55,181 nucleotides of DNA from Lactiplantibacillus herbarum (lineage in GTDB: Bacteria; Bacillota; Bacilli; Lactobacillales; Lactobacillaceae): positions 1-55,181 of the forward strand of contig NZ_LFEE01000003.1 of assembly GCF_001039045.1 (NCBI RefSeq), in the 5' to 3' direction. Shown here one piece after another: positions 15,685 to 24,505 of the stretch. The notes under the pieces were generated by a model, which was given only the letters and a program-made list of their open reading frames with translations, had not been told where the DNA came from and searched no databases. Within the stretch, counting starts at the first letter, position 1, and every line of letters starts with the position of its first letter. A program made the translations under genes and the position numbers.

Positions 15685-16476
15685 TTATTTCTTCCACAAG
15701 TACTTAGCATCAAAGTCGTTATCGAATGATGATAAGATCTTAGGACCATCGTCGGTAATAACCAAGGTGTGTTCATACTGGCAACTGAGGCTACCGTCCA
15801 TTGTGCGGACAGTCCAGCCATCATCAGCGGTTTCGCCAGAACGCCAGTCGCCAATGTTAACCATTGGTTCGATGGTGATGGTCATCCCAGCCTTCAGACG
15901 AGTGCCGTGACCGGCTTCGCCGTAGTGAGGAACGTCAGGCTTTTCGTGCATCGTAGGTCCGATGCCATGGCCAATGTATTCGCGGACAACGCCGTAACCC
16001 ATTTCGTTTTCAGCGTAGTTTTGAATGGCCCAGCCAATGTCACCGATACGGTTGCCGACAACGGCTTGGTCAATTCCTAGATATAGTGCCTTAAGCGTAA
16101 CGTCCATTAATTTTTGAACTTCAGGTACAGTTGTGCCAGCAACGAAGGCGTGGCATGAGTCACTGAGGTAACCGTGATAGTTAATAACGGTATCAACTTT
16201 CAATAGGTCACCATCTTTGACCAAGATATCCTTGCTTGGGCAGCCGTGGCAAATCATGTCATTGACGCTGACACAGGTTGAATATTTGTAGCCTTCGAAG
16301 TTTAGTTCGCCAGGGGTAGCGTCATGGGCGATGATGTATTCGTATGCGAAGTGATCAACGTCCCAAGTCGTAATCCCAGGCTTGATGTAGTCTTCAAGGG
16401 CGTGAAATAGCCCGACCATGATGTCGCCAGCTTCTTGCATCCCTTGAATTTCGCGATCTGATTTAAGCGTAATCAT
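15685..16476 (-). CDS. map: type I methionine aminopeptidase
   Basis: Cytoplasmic metalloenzyme that removes initiator methionine from nascent proteins. The 263-residue protein shows the five metal ligands: Asp95 (LLKVDTV), Asp106 (YLSDSCH), His170 (IGHGIG), and the Glu residues of TIEPMV and CQYEHTL. The ATG at 16476 was chosen for its GGAGG site and conserved MITLKSDREIQGM start; the frame extends further upstream without a ribosome site. Divergent from the PnuC-family gene. Confidence 0.96.
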   Translation of the reverse strand: MITLKSDREIQGMQEAGDIMVGLFHALEDYIKPGITTWDVDHFAYEYIIAHDATPGELNFEGYKYSTCVSVNDMICHGCPSKDILVKDGDLLKVDTVINYHGYLSDSCHAFVAGTTVPEVQKLMDVTLKALYLGIDQAVVGNRIGDIGWAIQNYAENEMGYGVVREYIGHGIGPTMHEKPDVPHYGEAGHGTRLKAGMTITIEPMVNIGDWRSGETADDGWTVRTMDGSLSCQYEHTLVITDDGPKILSSFDNDFDAKYLWKK

Positions 16477-16733
16477 AAGGTTCCTCCAAAAATTTAAATT
16501 AAATAGTTTGTAAAAGTAAATCATTGTTCTTCTCTAGTATACTGCAAGCGCGGTTGACCGACAAAATCCAATGGTCGGGACAGAATTGAATCATTGGTTA
16601 TATTTTGAGTTAGAAAAATCAGTCAAAAAAATTTCCGTACCAAAAAGACCAGCGTGGCAGGAAGTTCACGGATTAGTTGTGCACAACTTACCGACTGAGG
16701 ACAATTTTTTCCTTTTCATTAGCAAAGATAATG

Positions 16734-16779
16734 ATACAATATATAGTGTTGTTTCAAACGAATACACCATATATGGTGT
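16734..16779. promoter_or_regulatory. pair of NrdR boxes upstream of pnuC-family gene
   Basis: ATACAATATATAGTGT (16734-16749) matches the NrdR box ACACWATATATWGTGT at 15 of 16; ACACCATATATGGTGT (16764-16779) is a perfect palindrome differing only at the two W positions. Starts are 30 bp apart, near three helical turns, as usual for NrdR pairs. The first overlaps the putative -10 TACAAT (16735-16740). Confidence 0.7.
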
Positions 16780-16789
16780 TACAATACAA

Positions 16790-16805
16790 CTAGTTGGCCA
16801 ACTAG
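16790..16805. promoter_or_regulatory. 16-bp palindrome in pnuC-family leader
   Basis: CTAGTTGGCCAACTAG is a perfect dyad between the NrdR boxes and the ribosome site. It could be a second operator or a leader hairpin; no regulator is recognised. Confidence 0.35.
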
Positions 16806-16843
16806 AATTTAAACAACCGCATAAGAGAAACGGAAAGAGGAGC

Positions 16844-17620
16844 ATGATTTTGAGTAATTATATTAAATTCTTATCACACCAATTGAAAGGTTGGCCGCAA
16901 CAAAACTACTACTTATTCTACTTTAGCTTGGGGTGCCAAGTGATGACCTTGGTCAGTGCCCCAATCACACTGTTATCCATTCTAACATTTATTGGGACGA
17001 CCTTGGGTGTGTTATGTGTCTTGGCGATCAATGCTGCCAAGTCCGTCAATGGGTTGCTTGGCGTTATCTCAGCGATTTGTTTTATTGTCGTTGGTTTCTC
17101 CGCTAAAAATTATCTCAGTATCGGTGAACAATTAGCTTACGTGGTCACCTTAGATATTCCAGTGCTACTGAGTGCAAACTGGAACGTCAACATGGTTTCT
17201 AAGATTCGTAAGTTCACTGGTCGAACATGGATTATTGCCATTGCTGCAACGCTGGTTGTTTATGGGATTTCAGGCTATCTGATTGGTGCCTTCACTGATG
17301 ATCCACGGCCGTGGGTAGATGCAATCAGTTTTGCCATCTGTTTGACGGCGGGCGTGATCTGTTTCCTACGTTACAACAACCAGTATTTCTGGTGGATCGC
17401 CTCCGGTCTAGCTCAGATGGTCTTGTGGTTCATCTCATTCCGTCAGGGTTCCGCAACGTTAGCGATGTTTATCAATAGTTCAGTCTATCTGATGAACGAC
17501 GTCTTAGCCTTTACCGTATCGCCTTGGTATAACAAACATGAACGAGCCCGCCTGATTGCGGAAGAGCAGGCTGAAACGGCAGCCAGTACCGATGATCAGA
17601 TTCTTAGTATCAATCGGTAA
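16844..17620 (+). CDS. PnuC-family transporter, probably deoxynucleoside type (PnuN)
   Basis: A 258-residue integral membrane protein with about seven hydrophobic spans, resembling nicotinamide mononucleotide/riboside PnuC carriers, which work by facilitated diffusion plus intracellular phosphorylation. The ATG at 16844 has an AAAGAGGAG site; the open frame runs back to 16571, but that would bury the promoter and NrdR boxes inside the gene. Control by NrdR, the dATP-sensing repressor of ribonucleotide reductase genes, suggests import of deoxynucleosides, the role predicted for PnuN members. The transporter family is fairly sure; the substrate is inferred from the operator. Confidence 0.82.
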   Translation: MILSNYIKFLSHQLKGWPQQNYYLFYFSLGCQVMTLVSAPITLLSILTFIGTTLGVLCVLAINAAKSVNGLLGVISAICFIVVGFSAKNYLSIGEQLAYVVTLDIPVLLSANWNVNMVSKIRKFTGRTWIIAIAATLVVYGISGYLIGAFTDDPRPWVDAISFAICLTAGVICFLRYNNQYFWWIASGLAQMVLWFISFRQGSATLAMFINSSVYLMNDVLAFTVSPWYNKHERARLIAEEQAETAASTDDQILSINR

Positions 17621-17638
17621 ATTAAAATGATCAACAAC

Positions 17639-17803
17639 GTGTGACAGAGGACAGTTAGGCTGTGAGCATTAACGGAAATCAAAGATTATTCCGGGCTTGG
17701 GAATAATTCCCTGATTTTAGGTTAAGCGGAAGCAGATGCCTTCTAAAAACATGTTTTGTAAGTAATATTCTGAATATCAAAATGGACCGCGACTTTTGTC
17801 ACA
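17639..17803. repeat. structured intergenic repeat related to 1807-1914
   Basis: Begins GTGTGACA (17639-17646) and ends TGTCACA (17797-17803). Its first 18 bases match the element at 1807 at about 15 positions, and an inner hairpin AAATCA/TGATTT plus ATTATTCC/GGAATAAT lies at about 17677-17717. Probably a diverged member of the same intergenic family. Confidence 0.35.
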
Positions 17804-17816
17804 GTCCATTTTTGTA
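17780..17816 (+). terminator. terminator of pnuC-family gene
   Basis: AAAATGGAC and GTCCATTTTT form the stem at the right end of the repeat, followed by T residues. Confidence 0.65.
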
Positions 17817-17828
17817 TTAATTATGCTA

Positions 17829-17844
17829 ACTTGTCTATACTTGG
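17829..17844. promoter_or_regulatory. upstream TreR-like operator
   Basis: ACTTGTCTATACTTGG shares ACTTGTCTA-AC with the promoter operator at 17917 and is probably a second, weaker TreR site 88 bp upstream. Confidence 0.4.
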
Positions 17845-17910
17845 ATAGACGGGTTTATTCAGGCTGAATCGGCTGTATATAAGGGACTCAACCTTGTGAT
17901 GTATTAAATG

Positions 17911-17939
17911 TTGACAACTTGTCTAAACAAGTTTATATT
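17911..17939 (+). promoter_or_regulatory. tre operon promoter with TreR operator in spacer
   Basis: TTGACA (17911-17916), 17-nt spacer, TATATT (17934-17939). The near-perfect palindrome ACTTGTCTAAACAAGT (17917-17932) fills the spacer, so repressor binding would exclude RNA polymerase. Confidence 0.8.
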
Positions 17940-17944
17940 CATTG

Positions 17945-17959
17945 ATGAAAGCGATAACA
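17945..17959 (+). promoter_or_regulatory. perfect cre downstream of tre promoter
   Basis: ATGAAAGCGATAACA matches WTGNAANCGNWNNCW at all positions and begins at the inferred transcription start, a roadblock position for CcpA. Confidence 0.75.
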
Positions 17960-17976
17960 AGGAGGGCGAACGGCAC

Positions 17977-18696
17977 ATGAACAAGTCGGCATTAGTGTAT
18001 GACGATTTAATGCAAAAAATCGAGGGTGAGATTTACCCCGTGGGGACGTACTTACCTAGTGAGAATCAACTCTGTGACCTGTACGGAATTTCTCGAGAAA
18101 CCGGTCGTAAGGCGCTCGCAGAACTGGCAGAAAATGGCTATATTCAAAAGATTCGTGGCAAGGGTTCACTCGTCATCGAGCATCACCAGTACGAATTTCC
18201 CGTTTCAGGGATCGTCAGTTATAAGGAATTGGCAGCTAAGCTCCACATTAAGACTGAAAATATCGTTTACAGTTATGAACCAAACGCAATTCTACCCGTA
18301 GCGGATTTTACGGCCCTCGGGACTGAATTGACCGAAGCACCGGTGACAGCAATTAAACGGGTTCGGGTGATCAACGATGAACCGGATATTATTGATAAGG
18401 ACTACATTCTGAAGACCGTGATTCCAGACGTTCCGCGTTCTGCTGCTGAGGACTCGTTATATGACTACTTTGAAAATCAGCTAGGCTTAGAGATCGGTTA
18501 CGCAACTAAGGAAATCACGATGGCACCAGCGACCGCTGAAGATTGTGAACACTTGGGATTGAAGCCAGGTGCGTACGTCGCCGTGGTCCGCAGTGTGACT
18601 AGTCTGACGGATGCCCGTGCATTTCAATTTACTGAGTCACGACATCGACCAGACAAGTTTAGTTTCCGTGATTTTGCACGGCGAGCACATAAATAG
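17977..18696 (+). CDS. treR: trehalose operon repressor, GntR/HutC family
   Basis: A 239-residue repressor. N-terminal winged helix (about 5-68) with the GntR pattern YPVGTYLPSENQLCDLYGISRETGRKAL, followed by a UTRA effector domain (about 85-235) expected to bind trehalose-6-phosphate. The ATG at 17977 is 10 bp after AAGGAGGG; an upstream in-frame ATG lies inside the promoter. It heads the operon with treA and the PTS genes and likely binds ACTTGTCTAAACAAGT in its own promoter. Confidence 0.92.
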   Translation: MNKSALVYDDLMQKIEGEIYPVGTYLPSENQLCDLYGISRETGRKALAELAENGYIQKIRGKGSLVIEHHQYEFPVSGIVSYKELAAKLHIKTENIVYSYEPNAILPVADFTALGTELTEAPVTAIKRVRVINDEPDIIDKDYILKTVIPDVPRSAAEDSLYDYFENQLGLEIGYATKEITMAPATAEDCEHLGLKPGAYVAVVRSVTSLTDARAFQFTESRHRPDKFSFRDFARRAHK

Positions 18697-18707
18697 GAGG
18701 GATGAGC

Positions 18708-20351
18708 ATGAAGTTATCGCAACAAGTGATCTACCAGATTTATCCAAAGTCATTCTATGATAGTGATGGCGATGGTATCGGTGATTTACGGGGAATTATT
18801 AGTAAAATTGACTATCTTAAACAGCTGAACATCGACATGATCTGGTTCAATCCGTTCTTCGTCTCACCTCAAAATGACAACGGTTACGACATTGCTGATT
18901 ATTATCGAATCGACCCAACCTTTGGGACAATGGCTGACTTTGAAGAATTGGTGGCAACACTTAAGGCGGCTGGAATTGGCGTCATGCTCGACATGGTCTT
19001 CAACCACACGTCAACGCAGCATGAGTGGTTCCAAAAAGCCTTAGCTGGCGATGAGACTTATCAAAAATTCTACTACCTACGACCAGCGAAGGCTGATGGT
19101 AGTTTGCCAACTAATTGGGAATCTAAATTCGGTGGGCCAGCGTTGGGACCGATTGGAGATACGGGGCTCTACTATTTACACCTCTATGACCCAACTCAAG
19201 CTGATCTTGACTGGCACAATCCAGCGGTACGGGAAGCATGCGCTGAAGTCGTTAATTTTTGGCGCGACAAGGGTGTCCAAGGCTTTCGCTTCGATGTCAT
19301 CAACGTGACTGGTAAATCAGAACAGCTTGTTGATGCACCAACTGGCGTGGCTAGCAAAACGCTCTATACCGACACGCCGATTGTGCACGACTACTTGAAA
19401 GAACTGAATGAGGCTAGCTTTGGCCAGGATCCCGATAGTATTACAGTGGGTGAGATGTCCTCAACGACGATTAAAAACAGTATTGGTTACACGAAGCCAA
19501 GCAATCACGAGTTATCGATGGTCTTTAATTTCCACCACCTGAAGACGGACTACGTTGATGGCCGTAAGTGGTCACGGATGGCTTTCGACTTTCCACGGCT
19601 CAAACAACTATTAGATGGTTGGGCGGCCGGTATGGATGCTGGCGGTGGCTGGCAAGCGCTGTTCTGGAATAATCATGACCAACCCCGAGCACTCAACCGC
19701 TTTGGCGATGCGGGTCAGTACCGTGTTAAGTCCGCTGAAATGTTAGCAACGGTCATTCACTTGATGCGTGGGACGCCGTTTATCTACATGGGTGAAGAGA
19801 TCGGGATGGTTGATCCATATTACGATTCAATGGCGGATTATGCGGATATTGAAGCGCTCAATGCTTATCGGGCACTGGTTCGGAGTGGTTACAGCCATAA
19901 GGATGCCTTCACGATTGTGAGAACCAAAGCGCGTGATAATTCGCGAACGCCAATGCAATGGGATGCAACGCCTAAAGCCGGTTTCACGACTGGGCGGCCG
20001 TGGTTACGACCAACCAATCAGCAGACGATCAACGTGGCTGATGAATTGGATCACGGCGAGATTTTTAACTACTATCAACAATTGATTCATTTGCGCAAAA
20101 CGATGCCGATTATTGCGGATGGGACGTATAAGACTTGGCGCTTGGATGATCAACAGGTCTTCGGTTACTGGCGTCAACTGGGTGAACAGCAATTATTAGT
20201 TTTAAACAATTTTTACCCAACCGCTACTACCGTGAAATTACCAGAAGCTATGGTAAACGCAGAAGTCTTGTTATCAAATTACCCAGACGTAGTTGTTCAA
20301 GCAGATCTACAGTTACAACCATATCAATCAGTTGCACTGTTGCTTAATTAG
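18708..20351 (+). CDS. treA: alpha,alpha-phosphotrehalase (GH13)
   Basis: Cytoplasmic hydrolase that splits trehalose-6-phosphate into glucose and glucose-6-phosphate. The 547-residue protein has the GH13 motifs: DMVFNHTS (region I), GFRFDVINV with the Asp nucleophile (II), VGEMSS with the acid Glu (III) and WNNHDQPR with the third Asp (IV). The related oligo-1,6-glucosidases share these, but the treR and PTS context supports phosphotrehalase. ATG 18708 is 7 bp after AGGAGG; an ATG at 18702 is too close to that site. Confidence 0.92.
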   Translation: MKLSQQVIYQIYPKSFYDSDGDGIGDLRGIISKIDYLKQLNIDMIWFNPFFVSPQNDNGYDIADYYRIDPTFGTMADFEELVATLKAAGIGVMLDMVFNHTSTQHEWFQKALAGDETYQKFYYLRPAKADGSLPTNWESKFGGPALGPIGDTGLYYLHLYDPTQADLDWHNPAVREACAEVVNFWRDKGVQGFRFDVINVTGKSEQLVDAPTGVASKTLYTDTPIVHDYLKELNEASFGQDPDSITVGEMSSTTIKNSIGYTKPSNHELSMVFNFHHLKTDYVDGRKWSRMAFDFPRLKQLLDGWAAGMDAGGGWQALFWNNHDQPRALNRFGDAGQYRVKSAEMLATVIHLMRGTPFIYMGEEIGMVDPYYDSMADYADIEALNAYRALVRSGYSHKDAFTIVRTKARDNSRTPMQWDATPKAGFTTGRPWLRPTNQQTINVADELDHGEIFNYYQQLIHLRKTMPIIADGTYKTWRLDDQQVFGYWRQLGEQQLLVLNNFYPTATTVKLPEAMVNAEVLLSNYPDVVVQADLQLQPYQSVALLLN

Positions 20352-20367
20352 AAATGGAGGAATAAAT

Positions 20368-22365
20368 ATGGCACACGCACAAACAGTAACGATTTTAACC
20401 CCAGTTAGTGGTGAAGTGATTCCGTTGACTGCAGTGAAAGATCCAGTATTCTCAGCTGGGATGCTTGGACTTGGATTTGGGATTCAACCGACTGACGGGC
20501 GGATTGTCGCACCGGTCAGTGGTAAAGTCACAATGGTAGCAGAAACGAAGCATGCATTAGGTTTTACAACGCCGGATAACAATTTGGAAGTGTTGGTACA
20601 TCTGGGTATCGATACGGTTGACTTGAAGGGCGCTCCCTTTACACTCACGGTCGAGGCTGGCGATGAAGTTCACGCTGGTGATCAGATTGCAACGATGGAT
20701 CTCGAGGCCGTTCAGCAAGCCAATCGTCAGACCACGGTCGTGCTAGCTGTAACTAACTCTAGTGATAAGCTAGATTCATTAGAAGCCGCAACCGGGGTGA
20801 AAAACGCTGGGGAAGTTGCTGCAACCGGTCGTTTGAACGCCAATACTTTCAATGCGAAGCGTCAAGGTCGCTTGGCAAAAGCCGACAAGTACGATCAACT
20901 CGCAACTGAAATTATTGAAAATATTGGTGGCGCTGCCAACGTCAACAGTGTCATTCACTGTATCACCCGCTTACGTTTTTATTTGAAGGACGAAAGTTTG
21001 GCAAATGACGAAACCATCGCTAACTTGAGTGGGGTGATTGACGTTGCCAAAGCTGGTGGTCAGTTCCAAGTTGTGATTGGACCAGCTGTTACGGACGTTT
21101 ACGATGCAGTTATTAAGCAGATTGGACCTGAGTTCTCCAATGATTCTGAAACAGCTAAAGCGGTAGCAGAAACTAACGCTGCGGCGAACCGGCCAACAAC
21201 CGCGTGGGGCAAGGTCAAGTGGGGCATGAGCAACTTGATTGGGGTCATCACGGGTTCGATGATTCCAGTGATCGGGTTGTTAGCTGCTTCCGGGATTCTA
21301 AAAGGGGTCTTAGCGCTATTAACCACGTTTAAAATCGTTAGTGCCACGGCACCAACCTACGTCATTATCAATGCGATGGGTGACTCAGTCTTCTACTTCC
21401 TACCAATTTTCGTTGGGTTTACGGCTGGTAAAAAACTCGGTGCTGACCCAGTGATCATGGGAATCATCGGTGGGGTTTTGACCTATCCGGCAATTGTCAC
21501 AATGGCTAGTGGTAAGGCAATGGGGACTTTCCTCGGTATGGGAATCAACGCGGACTTCTTCGGTTTACCCGTCCACGTGGCTTCATACACGTATTCAATC
21601 TTCCCAATGATTGCAGGTGCCTGGTTAGCTAGCAAGCTGGAACCATGGCTCAAACGTGTGATTCCAACCGTTTTACGAATGATCTTTGTGCCATTATTTG
21701 AAGTTGTGATTGTTTCAGGTGCCATTCTATTATTCTTAGGACCAATTATTACGGTATTATCTACGGGCTTAGCAAACGCGATTGTTGCGATTTACAACTT
21801 AAGTCCAGCTATTTCAGGTTTGATTATTGGTGGTTTCTATCAAGTCTTAGTTATCTTTGGATTACACTGGGCCGTTATTCCGATTGTTGCCAACGATATT
21901 GCAACGACTGGACACAGTTACTTGAACGCAATTGTTTCTGCAACCATGGTTGCGCAAGGTGGTGCGGTTCTAGCGATTGCTTTGAAATCTAAATTAGCAA
22001 GTATTCAAGAATTATCATGGCCAGCAACGATTTCCGCATTCTGTGGTGTTACTGAACCAGCGATGTACGGTATTAACTTGAAATATGGTCGGGCCTTCGT
22101 CACTGCTAGTATTGGGGCAGCAGTTGGTGGATTCTTGACTGGATTAATGCGGGTTAACATGTGGGGCTTTACCGGTTCATTAATTGGCTTTACATCGTTT
22201 GTTAATCCGAAGGGGTTAGATTTCAGTTTCTGGGGGTTCTGGATTGCATCTATCGTGACAATTGTGGTTTCATTTACACTGACATGGATGTTCGGTTTTA
22301 AGGACGAAGACGTCAATGCAGTGAAGACTGCACCTAAGAAACGTCATTTAGGACAAACTGCTTAA
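20368..22365 (+). CDS. PTS permease EIIABC, glucose/sucrose/trehalose superfamily (copy 1)
   Basis: A 665-residue permease, probably for trehalose. Domain order is IIA-IIB-IIC: IIA (about 5-150) with His78 in EVLVHLGIDTV, IIB (about 170-255) with Cys198 in SVIHCITRLRF, and IIC (about 310-650) with about ten spans. Having IIA at the N-terminus is unusual; BglP-type proteins usually carry it at the C-terminus. It follows treA by 16 bp with a GGAGG site, so it is co-transcribed with treR-treA. The next gene is a close paralogue, and either or both may carry trehalose. Confidence 0.9.
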   Translation: MAHAQTVTILTPVSGEVIPLTAVKDPVFSAGMLGLGFGIQPTDGRIVAPVSGKVTMVAETKHALGFTTPDNNLEVLVHLGIDTVDLKGAPFTLTVEAGDEVHAGDQIATMDLEAVQQANRQTTVVLAVTNSSDKLDSLEAATGVKNAGEVAATGRLNANTFNAKRQGRLAKADKYDQLATEIIENIGGAANVNSVIHCITRLRFYLKDESLANDETIANLSGVIDVAKAGGQFQVVIGPAVTDVYDAVIKQIGPEFSNDSETAKAVAETNAAANRPTTAWGKVKWGMSNLIGVITGSMIPVIGLLAASGILKGVLALLTTFKIVSATAPTYVIINAMGDSVFYFLPIFVGFTAGKKLGADPVIMGIIGGVLTYPAIVTMASGKAMGTFLGMGINADFFGLPVHVASYTYSIFPMIAGAWLASKLEPWLKRVIPTVLRMIFVPLFEVVIVSGAILLFLGPIITVLSTGLANAIVAIYNLSPAISGLIIGGFYQVLVIFGLHWAVIPIVANDIATTGHSYLNAIVSATMVAQGGAVLAIALKSKLASIQELSWPATISAFCGVTEPAMYGINLKYGRAFVTASIGAAVGGFLTGLMRVNMWGFTGSLIGFTSFVNPKGLDFSFWGFWIASIVTIVVSFTLTWMFGFKDEDVNAVKTAPKKRHLGQTA

Positions 22366-22471
22366 TTTGGCTAGTTTTAAGATGGCAGAACTATGTCGAA
22401 AGCTTTAAAATTAATGACTAGTTAGTGAAATGAGTAAACTGAGTTAGGTTAACAATCAATTGGGGGCTTGA

Positions 22472-24445
22472 ATGATAATGGGTATCGCGGCGACGATAAC
22501 AATGTTGACACCGATTAGCGGTGAAGTGATTGCATTAAAGGATGTTCAAGATTCAGTGTTTGCCACAGGCATGATGGGTTTGGGCTTTGGTGTACAACCA
22601 CGAGAGGAGCACGTCATTGCTCCAGTTGGCGGTAAAGTGACATTGGTAGCCGCGACGAAACACGCTATCGGCTTAACAACTCCAACTGGATTAGAAGTTT
22701 TAATCCACATGGGGATTGATACGGTTGCACTGAAAGGCACGCCATTTACACTGAACGTTCAAGCTGGTGATGTGGTTGAGGCTGGAACCCAGTTAGCAAC
22801 AATGGATCTAGAAACTATTGAAAAGGCACAAAAACTGGCTACGGTGATCGTAGTGGTAACGAATACTAAGGAACGTCTGGATAGCTTGGATGTTACGACG
22901 GGTGACTTGGATGCCGGAACACCGGCTGCAACTGGTATCTTGAAGACAGTACCAGTTGCTTCAGCTGATATATCAGCGCCAACTAAGCTGACCGCTTCAA
23001 AGACTGGTACGGGTAAGTATGCGGACTTAGCGACGGCGATTATCTCTAACGTTGGTGGTGCAGCTAACGTGAATAGCCTGATTCACTGTATTACGCGTCT
23101 TCGTTTTTATCTCAAAGATGATGCCAAGGCCAACGATGAAAAGATTGCGAACCTCAATGGTGTGATTGATGTGGCTAAGGCCGGTGGTCAGTACCAAGTC
23201 GTGATTGGTCCAGCGGTCACGGATGTCTATGATGCGGTCATTGCACAACTGGGACCACAGTTTGGTGAGGGACAAACGACTACTGAACCGACAACAAAAG
23301 AATCCGATGAGACCACGCCCCACGGACTATTAGGGCGAGTGCAGCACGGATTAAGCACACTGATTGGTGTCATGACGGCTTCGATGATTCCAGTGATTGG
23401 AATTCTAGCTGGTTCCGGGATTCTAAAAGGAATTCTGGCAGCGCTTACTGGCTTCGGTGTGTTAAGTACGACCAGTGGTACTTACATGGTCTTGAATGCG
23501 ATTGGTGATGCGACCTTCTATTTCCTACCTGTTATTCTAGGTTTTACGGCGGCGAAAAAGTTAGGCTCTGACCCAATCGTCATGGCGATTGTTGGTGGGA
23601 TCCTGGTTTACCCAAGCATTATTACGGCGGCGGGTAAAGCGGCGTCAGCGCAAATCACGTTCATGGGGTTACCAACGCATCTCGTTTCATACTCCGCGTC
23701 AGTCTTTCCGATCATTGTAGCGGCATGGCTGGGAACGTACGTTGAGAAGGGGCTAAAAAAGGTCATCCCGCTGTATTTGCGGAGTGTCTTTGTGCCGATC
23801 CTAGAGGCGTTGATTTTAAGCGTGATTATCTTAGCCGGCGTAGGGCCTCTGATTACGGTCATCAGTAAGGGACTCGCGGATGGCATCATTGCCGTCTATA
23901 ACTTTAGTCCGGCGTTATCCGGTCTGGTAATTGGTGGCTTGTATCAAACAATGGTTATCTTTGGCCTTCATTGGGGCCTGATTCCAATTGTTATTAATGA
24001 TATTGCGACTAATGGTCACAGCTATCTCAACTCGATCTTGTCGATAACGATGGTTGCACAAGGTGGGGCCGTATTAGTGGTCTTCCTGAAATCAAAGGAT
24101 AAGCATCTGAAAGAAATCTCATTGGCAGCCGCGGTGTCCGCGTTCTGTGGTGTCACGGAACCCGCCTTGTATGGGGTTAACTTGAAGTATAAACGGGTCT
24201 TCGTGGTTGCAAGTATCGCGAGTGCGATTGGTGGGTTGATCACTGGATTGCTGCGGGTAAATAATTACGCGTTGTCTGGTTCATTGATTGGTTTTCCAGC
24301 GTTCATTACACCCGGCGTGGGTATTGGGAGTAACTTCTATGGCTACTTGATTTCCCATTACGGAACGTTGGTCATCTCTACCGTGCTGGTTTATCTATTC
24401 GGATTTTCGGATAAGATGTTGAAGAAATCGGCTAGTGATAAATAA
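22472..24445 (+). CDS. PTS permease EIIABC, paralogue (copy 2)
   Basis: A 657-residue paralogue of the preceding permease with the same IIA-IIB-IIC order. IIA His79 (EVLIHMGIDTV) and IIB Cys206 (SLIHCITRLRF) are intact. It is separated from copy 1 by 106 bp with no terminator, so it may be the last gene of the tre operon. It probably arose by tandem duplication followed by divergence and may have a related beta- or alpha-glucoside substrate. The ATG at 22472 follows GGGGG at good spacing; ATG 22478 is an alternative. Confidence 0.9.
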   Translation: MIMGIAATITMLTPISGEVIALKDVQDSVFATGMMGLGFGVQPREEHVIAPVGGKVTLVAATKHAIGLTTPTGLEVLIHMGIDTVALKGTPFTLNVQAGDVVEAGTQLATMDLETIEKAQKLATVIVVVTNTKERLDSLDVTTGDLDAGTPAATGILKTVPVASADISAPTKLTASKTGTGKYADLATAIISNVGGAANVNSLIHCITRLRFYLKDDAKANDEKIANLNGVIDVAKAGGQYQVVIGPAVTDVYDAVIAQLGPQFGEGQTTTEPTTKESDETTPHGLLGRVQHGLSTLIGVMTASMIPVIGILAGSGILKGILAALTGFGVLSTTSGTYMVLNAIGDATFYFLPVILGFTAAKKLGSDPIVMAIVGGILVYPSIITAAGKAASAQITFMGLPTHLVSYSASVFPIIVAAWLGTYVEKGLKKVIPLYLRSVFVPILEALILSVIILAGVGPLITVISKGLADGIIAVYNFSPALSGLVIGGLYQTMVIFGLHWGLIPIVINDIATNGHSYLNSILSITMVAQGGAVLVVFLKSKDKHLKEISLAAAVSAFCGVTEPALYGVNLKYKRVFVVASIASAIGGLITGLLRVNNYALSGSLIGFPAFITPGVGIGSNFYGYLISHYGTLVISTVLVYLFGFSDKMLKKSASDK

Positions 24446-24465
24446 ATATAAGATTAGTCATAACT

Positions 24466-24505
24466 AAAATCGGACTCCTGCTCAGCGCGGGGGTCCGATT
24501 TTTTT
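24466..24505 (+). terminator. terminator after PTS copy 2
   Basis: AAAATCGGACTCC pairs with GGGGTCCGATTTT, followed by T-run. The T-run touches the stop codon of the convergent gene. Confidence 0.9.

Noticed and set aside
18026-18301. 91-codon ORF inside treR
   Set aside because: Wrong frame within a clear GntR gene; an overlapping shadow.
22005-22316. 103-codon minus-strand ORF
   Set aside because: Antisense to the PTS IIC domain; no ribosome site and no plausible protein composition.
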